From the NCBI GenBank assembly GCA_031395485.1, contig JANNUS010000009.1, positions 186,001 to 250,000 on the forward strand: DNA of 64,000 bases, given 5' to 3'. How positions within the stretch are numbered: position 1 is the stretch's first letter; every line of letters begins with the position of its first letter. The notes beneath the pieces are model-generated. The model was not told the DNA's origin. It made no database searches and was given only the letters and a program-made list of their open reading frames with translations. The position numbers and the translations under genes are program-made. This document shows, piece after piece, positions 54,901-64,000 of the stretch. The DNA comes from UBA2336 sp031395485 (GTDB lineage Bacteria; Bacteroidota; Bacteroidia; Cytophagales; Cyclobacteriaceae).

Positions 54901-57900
54901 AAATGGTACAGTTGAAAAAGCTACACCTCCTATGGTTCCGGTTTCTGTAGCATCGGGTGCAAACTTACTACCGGTTGCTAATGTTGCAGCCAATACACTC
55001 ACTTGAATGGTATCGCGATCTTGAATAACCGCAGCGGTGTTGTTAAAAGTTGCCAGCACCCAAATGTTCATGTGCTTGTTGTCTGGCGCAGTGATGTTCA
55101 GATTGTTAAATGTTATCTGTCCGTAGCCATTCGTAACCGTGATAGCTGCGTTTGCTTGCTCTTGAATTTCGGTAACAACAAGCGTTATCGGATCTTGGGT
55201 GTAGACAGCAATTTTTTGTATACTCTGCGGATTGCTTATGCCTACTGTAAGGTCATCCAGCGTAGTGGCGGCACCGTCAGCGTCAATAAGGTCAGTTCCT
55301 CCATCGCGTAACTGTAGCGAATCTAACTTAAAGCCATCAGCCGCGCCCGTAATGTTAGCGGCTTGATAATTTATGTAATTGATATTGCGAAGAAACGATG
55401 CACCAAACAAACTGGTGAGGGTAGATTCGAACGATGAGAACACGTTAATAACTGGTGATGTTCCTGTAATTGCAGCAGCATTTACGTTGGCCGCACCTGA
55501 GCCAGCACCTGAATTAATCGTTAGCTGCACATTACCATCGCCAACATCAAACTGGAAAGTGGCAGGGTACGTTTTTTGGCCACCCGAGAATGCACCGGTA
55601 GGGTCATTGAGTGTATGGAAAAGCAAATCGCTTGACGGATTTGTTTCCGTGGCGGTAATTGTACCGTTATAATCTAAATCCAGGTTAGCAAACACATCAC
55701 GGGCAGAGACAATAATTTGTGCTGTGGTAGGAGGAGCAATAGGCACACTGATACTGGCCGAACCGGGCACCGTTGTGAAATCAATTTTAGTAGCCACCAC
55801 CTCAATTTTATTTTTATCAGTACCCAGCGCATCACCGGCAATACTAATTGGAACTAATTGTGAACTTATACCTCCGGCAGCGGCAGCGGTTATGCTAACA
55901 TTCATTTGCTGGTTATCGGTAACAAAGGCTCGGAAGCTTGCACGAACTGTAAGTCTCTTCGTGGTACGATCATCATCATTCGCTTCAAAAAGATTGCTAA
56001 AGGTTGAGAAGGTAATAGTACCCCCACCGGCTACGAGAGCCGTAGAATCTAATTCCTGAATTTCAACGTTACTTTCATCGTACAAACCAATTCTTCGAAT
56101 ATTCAGGTGGTTAGTTATGTTAAGTGTAATGGACTGCAATTTTGTTTTTGATCCATCGGCATCGTTTGAAGCACCACCTTCACGCAATAAGAATCTATCG
56201 AGCGCAATACTGTTGGCTGCTGTAAGATTGATGGCTTCGCGGTTATTGATAAATTGAATATCGGTAGGATGTGTAAACGTACCATCTCGAACAATATCAC
56301 TGTTACCAGAATAATTTAATATAAACGAGTTACTGTTAGCAGAAGTTAGACCGGTGCTGGCAAGTACTAATCGGCTAATATCACCATTGGTTCCATTTCC
56401 GGAGCTGTTCACAAGCAGACTTGCGTTGAATGTGATGTTTCCATTGTTAACCGTAACTGCCGCATTAGAAAGTGGATATGTTTTTGGTCCAATACCATCT
56501 GCATCGAATGCTGTCACGGTAGTTGCCGCGTTAAATCCAATATCTAAATTTTGGTTTGCATCGCGTGCCTTTGCAGTAGGGTTCGGACTAAGGGCAGCAT
56601 CGTAGTTTTGTGCAGCCAGGGCTGTCCATTGTGTAATGAAATCTAATTGTGTGGCCGCAACAGTTACAACGTTTCTTCCATCGCCTGTATTCGTACTGCT
56701 GGCAGCCATCGTACTGGTAGTATTAGCAGCACCCAATGATAGATTACCTTGGTTAATGGCGAAAGCAAAATCCTTGTTGTCTAAAATATCACGAAGGGTT
56801 GCATCCACAGGATTTAGCAACCAAATTCTAAGCTGATAGGTCTTTGGGCCATTGTTGGGAACAGTTTCCATGGACGTTCCTGCCACATTGAAAACCAATG
56901 TAGATCCGGTAATGTTTGCGCTTGGGTTGGTAATGGTTACAGACGATATGCCGTCTGTAAGTTGAGCGCCTGCAATGGATAATGTCCAGTTATCAAAAGT
57001 GGCAACATCGCCTCCTCCGTTTGTACCATTGTTAGTGTTTTGTGTGATGGTTACATTTTGAACACGCGTTGGCAGCCCATCATTATCGGTAAAGTTAACG
57101 GCATCAACACCCACATCATCGGTAATGGTAAAGTCGAAGTTGTGCAAAGCAGGAAGCGCATTCGTTAACGAAGTGAAGCTTGCTAATTCTGTTGCCGGTG
57201 TTGTGGCATCAGAAATAGTGGTGGTATTGGAGATTACTGCAGTTACGTTTGTACTGGTGGCACTGGTAACAGCGGGTGCTCCAACACCGGCAATAACTAG
57301 TTGCGTGTTTACGCCTGCTGTTGTAAAGCTTAACGGATTTAATGTTAACACGCCATTCGTGAAACTTAACGAAGCCACCGATTGACCAAGACTTTGTGTA
57401 TTTGAAATAGAGCCTGCATTACCAGAAGCTGTTTCATAATCTAAATCCAGGTTATTGTTTACATCCAATGCATAAACTTCAGGGTCTTGTGCTGCCGATG
57501 ACGAGAAGGGTGTTGCCACACCAATACTTGCCTGCGGATTTGTGTTTATGCCGGGTGTTCCCGGTGCAGCGAATACTAGTTTTGACGCGTCTACATCTAC
57601 TGCAATAGCAGAACCGGATTGTGCAGATGTGCCCGCGAAGAACTGGCTACTGGCCTGGCTGCCCGTACTATTTTCGAGCGTAAAGTTTACGGAGCTGGCA
57701 AGAAATCCAAAACGGAGACCATCAATAATAGCTGGCAAGTTGAGTGCACCATCCATGTCGGGCTTAAGCCAAAGGCTAAGGGTATACGTTTTTACCTGGT
57801 CATCGGCAATAAAACCAAAATCAGTAGCGTCATCTGAAGTGCCGGCATTAAAAACTATACTCGAGGTATTTGCAGCAAAAATATTGTACTGAACTGTTCC

Positions 57901-60900
57901 GGTTATTGTACCACCAACACTGGCGGTAAGGCTTGCTCCGCCTAATGCCTGAGTCCAATCACTTATACCATTGAAACCATTTGGGACAATAGTAAGCGCG
58001 GAAAATTTGAAGGGAGCACCATCCACTAACGGAGAAGCGCCATCATCACGAATCTGAAATGAGAAAACATCAAAGATTTCTCCCGGTGTATCGATAAGCG
58101 AACTAATGGTTGGGGCAACGGTTACGGCTGCAATTGTTGTTTGTGTGCCAACGCCAGTTGTGGCATTGCCTGTTAGGGGTGCAGAAAATTTATAATTCCA
58201 ATTGTCGGTGCCGTAGTCTAAAGTATAGGTTAACGGGTATACTTCAATGTTGTATTGTGTTCCGGAAGCAAGACCTGTGAACGAATGAAGTGAAGACGGG
58301 TGGTTAACATAGGCTGCAAGCGTGCCGTCCGAGAAATCACTATCGGTATAATCAACTCCATCATCGCCAGCAATACCACCCGTGATGCCATCTGTAAAAC
58401 TTACTGGGCTAAAAGTTGAAGTAGATTTCTTCAGCCGTACAAGATAGTGTGTTGCCTGTGTTGTTGGTAACACGGCATTATTCCAGCTAACGGTAACAGA
58501 TGTTGTGGTTGTACTTTGGCCGAAGGCAGTGACTGAGGCTGTTGGTTCTGGTAATACAATAGTATAATATTCATTAAGCGGGCTAAAGTCTGAAAAGAAA
58601 CTTCCGTTTCCATTACCGACACCACCCACAGGGTCGCCAACTAGATTTTCAACGTTGTCTTTGTCAAGATAATTGATACTTAGTTGCCCTGTACCTGAAA
58701 TACCGTTTACGGTAATGTCGACAAAGTTTGACGTAGTAAAAGAGGCACCCCCAAAAGCACTCATAGAAACCGTGCCGCTGAAGTTTCGTTGGAAACTGGA
58801 TGAGCCACCGCCACCACCACCGCCACTAAGATCGATGCCTGTAACTTCTTCATCGAAGGTTACCCTAAAAGTTACGGAAGATGCCGATGTTCCGTTCGTA
58901 GTGCTCCAACCGTTTATAGGTGGAGGATTGACACGCAATATTGAAACTACATTCGGAGGTGTGTTGTCTATCGTTAAAGAAGGTAATAATGCAGAGGAGG
59001 CAGTACTGATGTTTCCTGCCGCATCCGTTGACTTAGCTGTTATTACATAAATTCCGTCTGCCATAGCGGGCACAATAATATTCCATGCGCCCGAGCCATC
59101 GGCAGTTGTAGAAGCTCCGCCAATCGCGCTTCCGTTATCGAATAATTCAATTGTGCTGTTTGCTTCAGCCCCTGTTCCCGAAAAATAGAGGTTCGTGTTT
59201 GTCTTCGTATAATTATCTGTTTGGCTGGTACCGGTATCTTGTATAGGAGGGTTGTTAGCACCAAAATCGATATTGGGTGGTGCGATCGGAATGATTTTAT
59301 CATAGGTTACCGAACTGGCATTTGTGGTAACGGAAGCAATAGTTTGTTTTGCCGGAGGCCCTGTTTCATCGGCCGTAATGGAGATAGCAATTGATCCATC
59401 ATTGATTACGTTAGGTGCTGTGTTATACGTGTAGGTATAGACTGAAGCCACCAAGCTTCCAAAAGTTGCAGCTTGGGCAGGGGTGCCAATGGTTACGGTA
59501 GGATTGGAAGCCAATGTTCTTGCGGCCGTAAACGTAAGTGTAATAATATCTCCTGGCTTAGCCAGTGTTCCCGAAACTGGGTTAGTATTGTTCGAAACAA
59601 TGTTAATAGTATTTAGAAGAATGGGCTCATTGGTTATTACTCCTAATTCATTTGTACCGCCACCATCTGTTACGTCACCATCGGCAAGAACATAACTTAC
59701 GGTTACTGCATCCGTCCATGCACCATCTACAGGGGAGGTGAGCGTAATAGTTTCTGTAGTGTTCTTACCAGAATAGACACCAGTTGCAATTGTATTGACA
59801 GCTGGTTGTGAAACTTTAAATCCAAGCACCGCACCTTCAGCCAAACTGAGCGGCTCCGATAAACGGAACGTTATAGTTTCGCGGTTCGCTGTACCACCAC
59901 TTGGATGGAAGACCATGCCTGTTACAAGGTAGGGGGCAACAGCATCGCCAATAGAAGTGCCAGCAAAATCAGCCATTTCATTTCCGGCCAGATCTGTAAT
60001 ATTACCAGCACTTGTATAGCCAACCGTTGTGGTAGAAGTCCATCCGGTTCCCGAGGCACTCTCGAACCGACCTTGCAATGAAGTTGGAAGCGTACCTCCT
60101 GGAGGGTCGAATTCATAGGTTGCAACTCCAATAGCAACAGCTCCGGCATTTGCAACGGTAAACCCTGTCATAGCAGTGTTAACGTCATCAGAAACCGGAG
60201 GATTATCTCCGTCAATGTTAATGTATTCCGAAAAAAGCCAGGTTACCACCTCATTTGCGCCCGAGCCATTTGGCGTTAATGTCATGATACCAGCCGTAGG
60301 AAGAATTTGGTCAACCAGGCGGGTTGAAGTACTGTTTGCACCCGTTGTTAAATTGCCGGCCCGATCTCGAATGAGTGCTCTGAAAACCAGTGTATTGGTT
60401 TCTGCAAATGCGCCATGTACTTCCAATACTCCTGCAAGAATATTTACAGTCTGGCTTACATTAGCTGTTGGGATATTAAAGGTAGTTCCCAAATTCGTGA
60501 ATGCCACATCCGCATCGATCGATCTTCTCATTTGAAGTTGGATAGTACCGCTTACCAGCGTAGCGTCATTAGCAATTGGTGTGGTTACATTCAATGAAAG
60601 ATTAGTGCTGTTCCAATAACCATTTCGAGACGTTGATCCATCAGCAGGAATTCCAGTTGTTCCCGTTGTAAATGCACCCGGAAGTGTTTGATCCACTGTA
60701 ACAATAAGCGATCCGGCAGAGGTACCAACGTTTCCGGCAGCATCTGTCGCGCGGGCTGTCATGGTACTTGCGCCCGTGCCAATGGTTGTTGCAGTTATAG
60801 AACCCCAAGCGCCACCACCGGTTGCGATGAATGATCCGCGTACGGCTCCACCATCTAAGAGTTCAACAAAGGCAGCAGCTTCTGCGGTGCCATCAAAATC

Positions 60901-63900
60901 AGGTGTATCGTCATTTGTATAATCATCTGTTGAGCTTGGGCCTGTATCGGTACCCGCCACCAGATTTGGATTTGAGACCACTGGATCAATGCGGTCAACT
61001 GTTAGTAATGTTGTTGAAGCTGAACCCGGAGTACTGTTGCCCGCACGGTCTCTTATAACTGCGCGCAGTTCAATCACACTTCCATCTACTAAACTTGTAA
61101 TTCCTTCAAACTGTACATCTGTTATAGAAACATTTTTAGTACCGTTTGTTAAATCTGTACCATTAATGGCGGTTGTGCCACCTACGTTTGCAAACGTACC
61201 CGCAGGGGTTACTCTACCTTGAAGCTGAATATTTCCTCCGTTGAGTGTAGTTTCATTTTCAATGTCAACGGTAACGGTAACGCCTGTGTTATCGGCATTC
61301 CAATAGTTGGCCACTACGGGTGCACCGGTTGTTACAACACCTTGTGTAGCAAAAGCATTTGGTGGTGTTTCATCAATCGTTACCAGTGTATTCGATGTTG
61401 GAGCAGATATATTACCCGCTGCATCTGTTCCGGAATACGATACTGTATATTCAGTTCCATCAATAAGATTCACAGCTCCACCGTTGGTTAATGCAGCATT
61501 AGCCCGTACACCCGTGTTGAGTTCGGCACCTGTTAATGTTATGGTGTGTGGTGAGCCGGGGTCGGCTGTTCCGCCAGTTCGAGTCCACGTTACGGTGCCC
61601 GATGTAAGTGCGCCATTAGTTTCGGTAATTGTATAGCCAACGTTCGCGGTAGTTACATAAGCATTGTCGGCTGGTGTTCTTGCTGTAAAGGTAGGAGTGA
61701 TGTTATCTATTGTTGCTTCTGTGCCTACGCTATAAGTAGCTGAGTTGGCGTTTCCTGCTACATCATTACAAGCTGTTGCAAGTTTTTCTACCTCGGATAA
61801 ACCATTACCGGAAGGATCCACACTTACCCTAAAACTTTGAGACTTTGTGCCAGCTGTAACGGGGCCAACCGATAATACTGTGTTCCCTGTTGCTGCTCCT
61901 GTATGAGAAAAATCGGCTGTTGCTATGGTGCTGCTATTCATTTCCTCATTGAAAGTAACAGTGAAGTATAATCGTATGGAGAACCCAGCTGCGGTAATGT
62001 TATTATTGGCATCAGCCGTTAAAGTCAAATTAAAATCATCAGCTATAGAAAAAACTGTTCCAATAGTTGTAGTTCCTGATGCATCGCGGATTACCGCACC
62101 AACAAATAGTTCTGATAAAAATGCAGTACCAACCCCAACTACTGCTGGATCTGTATTGACCGCTGTGATAGTTCCTGTTCTTGGAATAAATCCACGGGAT
62201 AGACTCATTGCGGGGGTAATGGAAGAAACATTTGGTGTCTGAGTATCTATGACAACATTGGGCAATGCTGAACTTGTCGCAGTGTTCCCTGCAAGATCGG
62301 TAGTTCGTGCACTAATGTTATACGTTCCATCCGTAAGAGAGGAACTAGTCATGGTTTCGCTTCCGCCAGTAGCGGAATTTATTGTGTTAAGGACTGTGCT
62401 ACCATCTAAAAGTTCAAGTTTAAAACCGATGGCACCTGTTACGCTAAAATTTGGTGTATTGTCGTTCGTAATGTCATCAGATGATGAAAGACCCGTGTCT
62501 GTAGTTAAATTAGGAATGGTAGGTGCTCCTGGAGGAATATTATCGACATTAAAAGTTGTACTCGCTGCCGAAGCCAAATTTTGGTTTCCGGCTAAATCGG
62601 AAGATGTATTGGCAGCTATGGTTATACCGAGTGCTCCATTTCCAGAGAGGCCGGTAAGGGTAACAGTAGGAGTCGCGGTTGTTCCATTGGTTACGTTAAT
62701 AGTTGCTGGTGTTCCAGGTCCATTAAGGGTAACATTTCCATTGGTTAGGTTAATGGTAGTGGCGCCAGCGTATGTTACTAAAAAAGTTACTGTAGCTGCA
62801 CTGTTTGCATTCGCTTGTGAAGGAGCTCCAACAGAAACAGTAGGAGGATTTGTGTCAACATTAATCGTGGCACTTGGTCCGGCAGCAGCAAATGTGTTGC
62901 CTGCCAGGTCGGTGGCGGTTGAAGCTGCAATGGAAATTCCAACTGTTCCGTTCCCTGTAAAACTAGTTAATGTTACAGTTCGCGTTGCCGTTCCGCTGCC
63001 GGTTACGTTTAACGAAGCACTTGCTCCGCCAGTCGTGTTTAAGGACACATTTCCATTTACCAACGAGACAGCATCTGCTCCGGTGTAGGTTATGGTGTAC
63101 GTTACGATTGATCCGGGGTTAGCGTTTGTTGCGCTTGGTGCCCCGATGGAAACCGTTGCGGTATTGTCAATGATGAATGTCGATGAAGGGCCTTGGGCTG
63201 CAGCCATAGCATTTGCGGATAAATCTGAAATTGCCGGGCCAACGGTAATGCCCAGTGTTCCATTTCCTGCAGTTATGCCGTTAATCGTTAATGTATAATT
63301 CTGATTATCTGAAGTAGTAAGACTTCCGCCAGTGAGTGCGGTGAATGTTACACCACCGGGGTTATTAACCGTTATATCGGCAACGGTAAAAGTTGAGTTA
63401 TCAATTATTTCATTAAAGGCCAGGTTAAAAGAAACGGAAGCGTCAGTTGTGGTAAAGCCAGTTCCTAATGTTACGGGGTTTAGGGTAATGGCCAGTGTTG
63501 GTGCGGCTATATCGGTTGTGGGTACGCCAAGTACTCTAAGATTGTCAAAAACTATTTCCTCCCCACCTCCAGAGGAGAATCCACGAACTCTAATTTGAAG
63601 AGAAGTTCCAAGCTTGGGAACAACAAAGGTGTATTCTGCTAAGGCTAATGTTAGTGTTGTGCCATCGCCAATTCCATTCATATCGGTATCAACCTGAAAC
63701 GCACCTGCATTTCCTGAAAACTGGCCAATTTTTGTAAAGATTGCGCCATCGTACGAGTACTCTATAATCAAGTAGTCTTGACTAGCGTCATACCCTGTTC
63801 CAGGGGCGGCTACCAAAATTCGAACCTCTAAACTTTGTGAGGCTATTACCGACAATGCATTGGTAAGCAGGCTTCGCTCTAAATTTCCGGGCCCCGAGTC

Positions 63901-64000
63901 AATATCTTCTGAAGCGAAATAAAAATTTCCCTGAACCCCTGTTACCGGTGCTGTTAGGCTGTGATCATCCGTACCTGCTCCTGCGGCCTCGTTCGCTTTA
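48958..64000 (-). CDS. Giant T9SS-exported Ig-like repeat surface protein (N-terminus outside window)
   Basis: The frame is open from the stop at 48958 to the last complete codon before base 64000, with no stop, so at least 5013 residues are visible and the start lies beyond the window. The visible N-terminal part is a jelly-roll-like segment (LIIEYSYDGAIFTKIGQFSG, ~63.5-63.8 kb). It is followed by many Ig-like repeats with the linker pattern VDNTPP/IDTQTP and SDLAGN (~58.5-63.5 kb), then less regular beta-rich domains, PKD-like parts (~50.7-51.3 kb), a MAM-like segment, a cysteine-free Omp28-like module (~49.25-50.0 kb) and a T9SS type A sorting domain (YPNPANREVNIQL onward). Probably an adhesin or gliding/surface-coat protein. 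A TTG at 63855 is internal, not a start. Confidence 0.9.
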   Translation of the reverse strand, partial: KANEAAGAGTDDHSLTAPVTGVQGNFYFASEDIDSGPGNLERSLLTNALSVIASQSLEVRILVAAPGTGYDASQDYLIIEYSYDGAIFTKIGQFSGNAGAFQVDTDMNGIGDGTTLTLALAEYTFVVPKLGTSLQIRVRGFSSGGGEEIVFDNLRVLGVPTTDIAAPTLAITLNPVTLGTGFTTTDASVSFNLAFNEIIDNSTFTVADITVNNPGGVTFTALTGGSLTTSDNQNYTLTINGITAGNGTLGITVGPAISDLSANAMAAAQGPSSTFIIDNTATVSIGAPSATNANPGSIVTYTITYTGADAVSLVNGNVSLNTTGGASASLNVTGSGTATRTVTLTSFTGNGTVGISIAASTATDLAGNTFAAAGPSATINVDTNPPTVSVGAPSQANANSAATVTFLVTYAGATTINLTNGNVTLNGPGTPATINVTNGTTATPTVTLTGLSGNGALGITIAANTSSDLAGNQNLASAASTTFNVDNIPPGAPTIPNLTTDTGLSSSDDITNDNTPNFSVTGAIGFKLELLDGSTVLNTINSATGGSETMTSSSLTDGTYNISARTTDLAGNTATSSALPNVVIDTQTPNVSSITPAMSLSRGFIPRTGTITAVNTDPAVVGVGTAFLSELFVGAVIRDASGTTTIGTVFSIADDFNLTLTADANNNITAAGFSIRLYFTVTFNEEMNSSTIATADFSHTGAATGNTVLSVGPVTAGTKSQSFRVSVDPSGNGLSEVEKLATACNDVAGNANSATYSVGTEATIDNITPTFTARTPADNAYVTTANVGYTITETNGALTSGTVTWTRTGGTADPGSPHTITLTGAELNTGVRANAALTNGGAVNLIDGTEYTVSYSGTDAAGNISAPTSNTLVTIDETPPNAFATQGVVTTGAPVVANYWNADNTGVTVTVDIENETTLNGGNIQLQGRVTPAGTFANVGGTTAINGTDLTNGTKNVSITDVQFEGITSLVDGSVIELRAVIRDRAGNSTPGSASTTLLTVDRIDPVVSNPNLVAGTDTGPSSTDDYTNDDTPDFDGTAEAAAFVELLDGGAVRGSFIATGGGAWGSITATTIGTGASTMTARATDAAGNVGTSAGSLIVTVDQTLPGAFTTGTTGIPADGSTSRNGYWNSTNLSLNVTTPIANDATLVSGTIQLQMRRSIDADVAFTNLGTTFNIPTANVSQTVNILAGVLEVHGAFAETNTLVFRALIRDRAGNLTTGANSTSTRLVDQILPTAGIMTLTPNGSGANEVVTWLFSEYINIDGDNPPVSDDVNTAMTGFTVANAGAVAIGVATYEFDPPGGTLPTSLQGRFESASGTGWTSTTTVGYTSAGNITDLAGNEMADFAGTSIGDAVAPYLVTGMVFHPSGGTANRETITFRLSEPLSLAEGAVLGFKVSQPAVNTIATGVYSGKNTTETITLTSPVDGAWTDAVTVSYVLADGDVTDGGGTNELGVITNEPILLNTINIVSNNTNPVSGTLAKPGDIITLTFTAARTLASNPTVTIGTPAQAATFGSLVASVYTYTYNTAPNVINDGSIAISITADETGPPAKQTIASVTTNASSVTYDKIIPIAPPNIDFGANNPPIQDTGTSQTDNYTKTNTNLYFSGTGAEANSTIELFDNGSAIGGASTTADGSGAWNIIVPAMADGIYVITAKSTDAAGNISTASSALLPSLTIDNTPPNVVSILRVNPPPINGWSTTNGTSASSVTFRVTFDEEVTGIDLSGGGGGGGSSSFQRNFSGTVSMSAFGGASFTTSNFVDITVNGISGTGQLSINYLDKDNVENLVGDPVGGVGNGNGSFFSDFSPLNEYYTIVLPEPTASVTAFGQSTTTTSVTVSWNNAVLPTTQATHYLVRLKKSTSTFSPVSFTDGITGGIAGDDGVDYTDSDFSDGTLAAYVNHPSSLHSFTGLASGTQYNIEVYPLTYTLDYGTDNWNYKFSAPLTGNATTGVGTQTTIAAVTVAPTISSLIDTPGEIFDVFSFQIRDDGASPLVDGAPFKFSALTIVPNGFNGISDWTQALGGASLTASVGGTITGTVQYNIFAANTSSIVFNAGTSDDATDFGFIADDQVKTYTLSLWLKPDMDGALNLPAIIDGLRFGFLASSVNFTLENSTGSQASSQFFAGTSAQSGSAIAVDVDASKLVFAAPGTPGINTNPQASIGVATPFSSSAAQDPEVYALDVNNNLDLDYETASGNAGSISNTQSLGQSVASLSFTNGVLTLNPLSFTTAGVNTQLVIAGVGAPAVTSATSTNVTAVISNTTTISDATTPATELASFTSLTNALPALHNFDFTITDDVGVDAVNFTDNDGLPTRVQNVTITQNTNNGTNGGGDVATFDNWTLSIAGAQLTDGISSVTITNPSANITGSTLVFNVAGTSMETVPNNGPKTYQLRIWLLNPVDATLRDILDNKDFAFAINQGNLSLGAANTTSTMAASSTNTGDGRNVVTVAATQLDFITQWTALAAQNYDAALSPNPTAKARDANQNLDIGFNAATTVTAFDADGIGPKTYPLSNAAVTVNNGNITFNASLLVNSSGNGTNGDISRLVLASTGLTSANSNSFILNYSGNSDIVRDGTFTHPTDIQFINNREAINLTAANSIALDRFLLREGGASNDADGSKTKLQSITLNITNHLNIRRIGLYDESNVEIQELDSTALVAGGGTITFSTFSNLFEANDDDRTTKRLTVRASFRAFVTDNQQMNVSITAAAAGGISSQLVPISIAGDALGTDKNKIEVVATKIDFTTVPGSASISVPIAPPTTAQIIVSARDVFANLDLDYNGTITATETNPSSDLLFHTLNDPTGAFSGGQKTYPATFQFDVGDGNVQLTINSGAGSGAANVNAAAITGTSPVINVFSSFESTLTSLFGASFLRNINYINYQAANITGAADGFKLDSLQLRDGGTDLIDADGAATTLDDLTVGISNPQSIQKIAVYTQDPITLVVTEIQEQANAAITVTNGYGQITFNNLNITAPDNKHMNIWVLATFNNTAAVIQDRDTIQVSVLAATLATGSKFAPDATETGTIGGVAFSTVPFPPAATSIQTGSIGAINRLQVIATSLDFVTQPSDYAGILEPIDGSPGASTGGSTGIVHARDLYAVIDTDFNYSAGVSAAASPFQNLAPFTFVFNNGILNLTGMQYGNSGLGTLTILANGLNSNNEPWGTSERSEVVDAIHVTAIAPQNPANGVIGTNSLKGGTSNIVIFGFDIFPTYATAAEPDLKGFSIIFDTPFKTSSTTIFKNFKVFESAVGAYSTSNNVTTIVGTTVVEGQSPGMVTVGSRDMVTVTFPPGSYRSLRNRTQSTPLTYFLVVDVDATANISTPELTPQLRDGGYYTQTNASILTTAGSSSANVIGTQFSFASTNPPILASSVPANGALNVDSLQSTIQLTFNVGVWSHDQYILLYERSSNQLIDTLKLTPLTNGFYPGPVAGSPSNPAPLSFTVPFPDKFIPDSVYYITIAKGTFDPNTGTGTGISDDGFNLYGGISFNGGLYFKIASKKPPVMLSTNSNKYYPSPTGASVNASFDQKEGTAYYMVVNQGNPAPTNNHINGSDNTYSGTIVARGQFAIDQVAPNLNTETFTIAPSGVARTFDVWMYAENGAPVPVATLAPYGGFIADAFTNNDFVVGAAGPTFSVDIPAASSSIYLNRPIYQICSNSTVTLIDPIIIEESNARNEFSGGVQNFNLLLPVGFTFDVNTAPVLQSSGGLDFDQSNVLNIGQFSYQYVNSTILRIRFTNTGNASHDKMIISNLKVTASAPDLSGSIIRFAGNAFPLAPASLGDGAFIAGIASNAAAALSFNNSYTTANSFNDPPISIVNTVTAIPDNYVDPNPTLSPLTVRLFPTVPKGDYGPSTFSGTGITDDILSLSGVPLNSAFTIIMTHVDLNGCISAKPELYEVYDHTQAIPALVNATYGTKDFITNPNYLLSLPPAPFTTALNPADTISRYFKAGYNMIELFANIPARVTAFDSANMALNTPTSQIMFGPAWQNLVQQIPEKKDSTENIALSEFYRSYYWYYGVLMPLSSTLDPYKYFDAFTPEGRKYFKGGSLGLVEFTGKFRSTADATVQIPIRQEIEIFIPAIPVVEIDLLDISGYDIADPLRPNPLTWPLGTPIFCQNGSDITINGYPLATAGISAAYFDIVDASNNADTLYSSKTPAKRYGGFTDNGNGTATLDPGALRNSLLQFANNYKDIRIVYTYKDNASPIKGSGDLVIRISPNPQASFSANSVLLSDNILGFDANTISGIANGRPASALGYCEDNFIYFTNTTQFLDQNNLPVAGYIPQTNPAWTMGDPLNPRNTRNLTTDPSNVSLPDSVIFKYNNFGKYDVTFYVESQYNCPSAVVTAPIYVGVIPTPNFEMNGISTATPVNVRSTTSISSGNSYPKSDTLTSLWYFGEPPVADPAAMTYAAANNYNYATPGHYVITLKAVTQITTLAVGGTVEPGCEISYQRPVIIVPSLDITAVGAEALDNFESALASDQWQPSDLNPLASSWERGVPSATDNVSVDFTEAPFSTSNNVWATNLNGNYNAGEVSFLYSPSYDLSNLARPKVGFDQVAYMGGNDGVALEFSTDTFNIADPLKKWYRVGGLNDTGNNWYNESGLASSPGDQLDNATNISSGEFGWSTTLDSIFHSQHTLSPDLPTGLRTHVIFRFALASIPGSAQLGFAFDNFRVGERTRTILVENFTNVGNPLAISGTNVENRENNYLNTQAQFTNGADVVKINYHVGFPGLDPFNADYPADPGARALFYNVGETPLARLDGSRSNDPQKKYFSEWGLAKFNERTLQLADAAIQITTNALPSGAFEVSVLVTAKANLPEDTTILHIAFVEASTAKTDLPDIADQNMVVTGETNFEYVMKKMVPSALGTRFDTPLLKDQPRSFGPFEWSPDLTKLYGANDDLAVVVFLQNEITKEIYQTAISGLLPDPTLVTGIEDPDYAKKIHLYPNPANREVNIQLPSAVNKTTPVAMFDTYGRLVYESAFTTGEQNKVVNTNELAGGVYIIQISTPDGNMARRKVMVVHR

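Noticed and set aside
62249..63088. Long plus-strand open frame (279 codons) opposite the giant gene, and many similar ones between 44 and 63 kb
   Set aside because: They are rich in Val, Ala, Ser and Pro in the way an antisense frame of Thr/Asn/Gly-rich Ig repeats would be, have no start context or family features, and lie fully inside the well-supported minus-strand genes.
63853..63855. TTG as start of the giant protein
   Set aside because: The same frame continues without a stop for all remaining codons up to the window edge, and no signal peptide follows the TTG, so it is an internal codon.

Overview
This window comes from a member of the Bacteroidota, most likely a Cytophagales/Cyclobacteriaceae-type aerobe. 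That placement is inferred from several features. There are Type IX secretion (T9SS) C-terminal sorting domains on two very large surface proteins, and a complete alternative complex III (Act) operon fused to a cytochrome oxidase operon. IspG is of the long, insert-containing type, and small families typical of the phylum are present (DUF420, DUF983, TIGR02757). Promoters have the Bacteroidota form (TTTG - 19 nt - TAnnTTTG). No rRNA, tRNA, insertion sequence, prophage or CRISPR array was recognised.

Layout. (1) 1-9.9 kb is a mixed housekeeping region: the end of an M3 oligopeptidase, a YceI/MarR pair with a palindromic operator, trmN6, fdhD and an FdhF/YdeP-type molybdoenzyme with an antisense serine hydrolase between them, a TIGR02757 protein, and a cyanophycinase-like lipoprotein with a membrane partner. 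(2) 10.0-25.4 kb is one of the best-defined parts: a consensus promoter drives actABCDEF followed by the oxidase genes (subunits II and I). A strong hairpin plus T-tract follows, then heme A/heme O synthesis genes, two subunit III genes and subunit IV, closed by a terminator. This encodes menaquinol-to-oxygen electron transfer: ACIII oxidises quinol and passes electrons through its multiheme cytochromes to an aa3-type oxidase, and the two complexes are known to form a supercomplex in Flavobacterium. (3) 25.4-30.7 kb holds likely oxidase-assembly accessories (a SCO-like protein without the copper cysteines, DUF420, a small CxxC membrane protein, DUF983) and a large NtrY-like histidine kinase. 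(4) 30.7-39.6 kb has MlaFE lipid-transport genes, an SDR, ispG, small proteins, a SOS-response-associated-peptidase homologue that has lost its catalytic residues, a YheT hydrolase, a YfiT/DinB protein and a TerC protein. (5) 40-64 kb is a cell-surface region on the minus strand: an operon of an outer-membrane barrel protein, a lipoprotein and a 2125-residue T9SS adhesin-like protein, preceded by a gigantic (>5000 residue) T9SS protein whose start lies beyond the window edge.

The most noteworthy observations are the degenerate SRAP protein (Cys2, Glu and His all replaced), the shared cysteine-free Omp28/thioredoxin-like module in both giant T9SS proteins, the recent 687-bp tandem duplication inside the adhesin gene, the hexaheme ActA, the SCO-like protein without CxxxC, and several dispersed palindromic elements. 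No clearly new defence or mobile system was seen.
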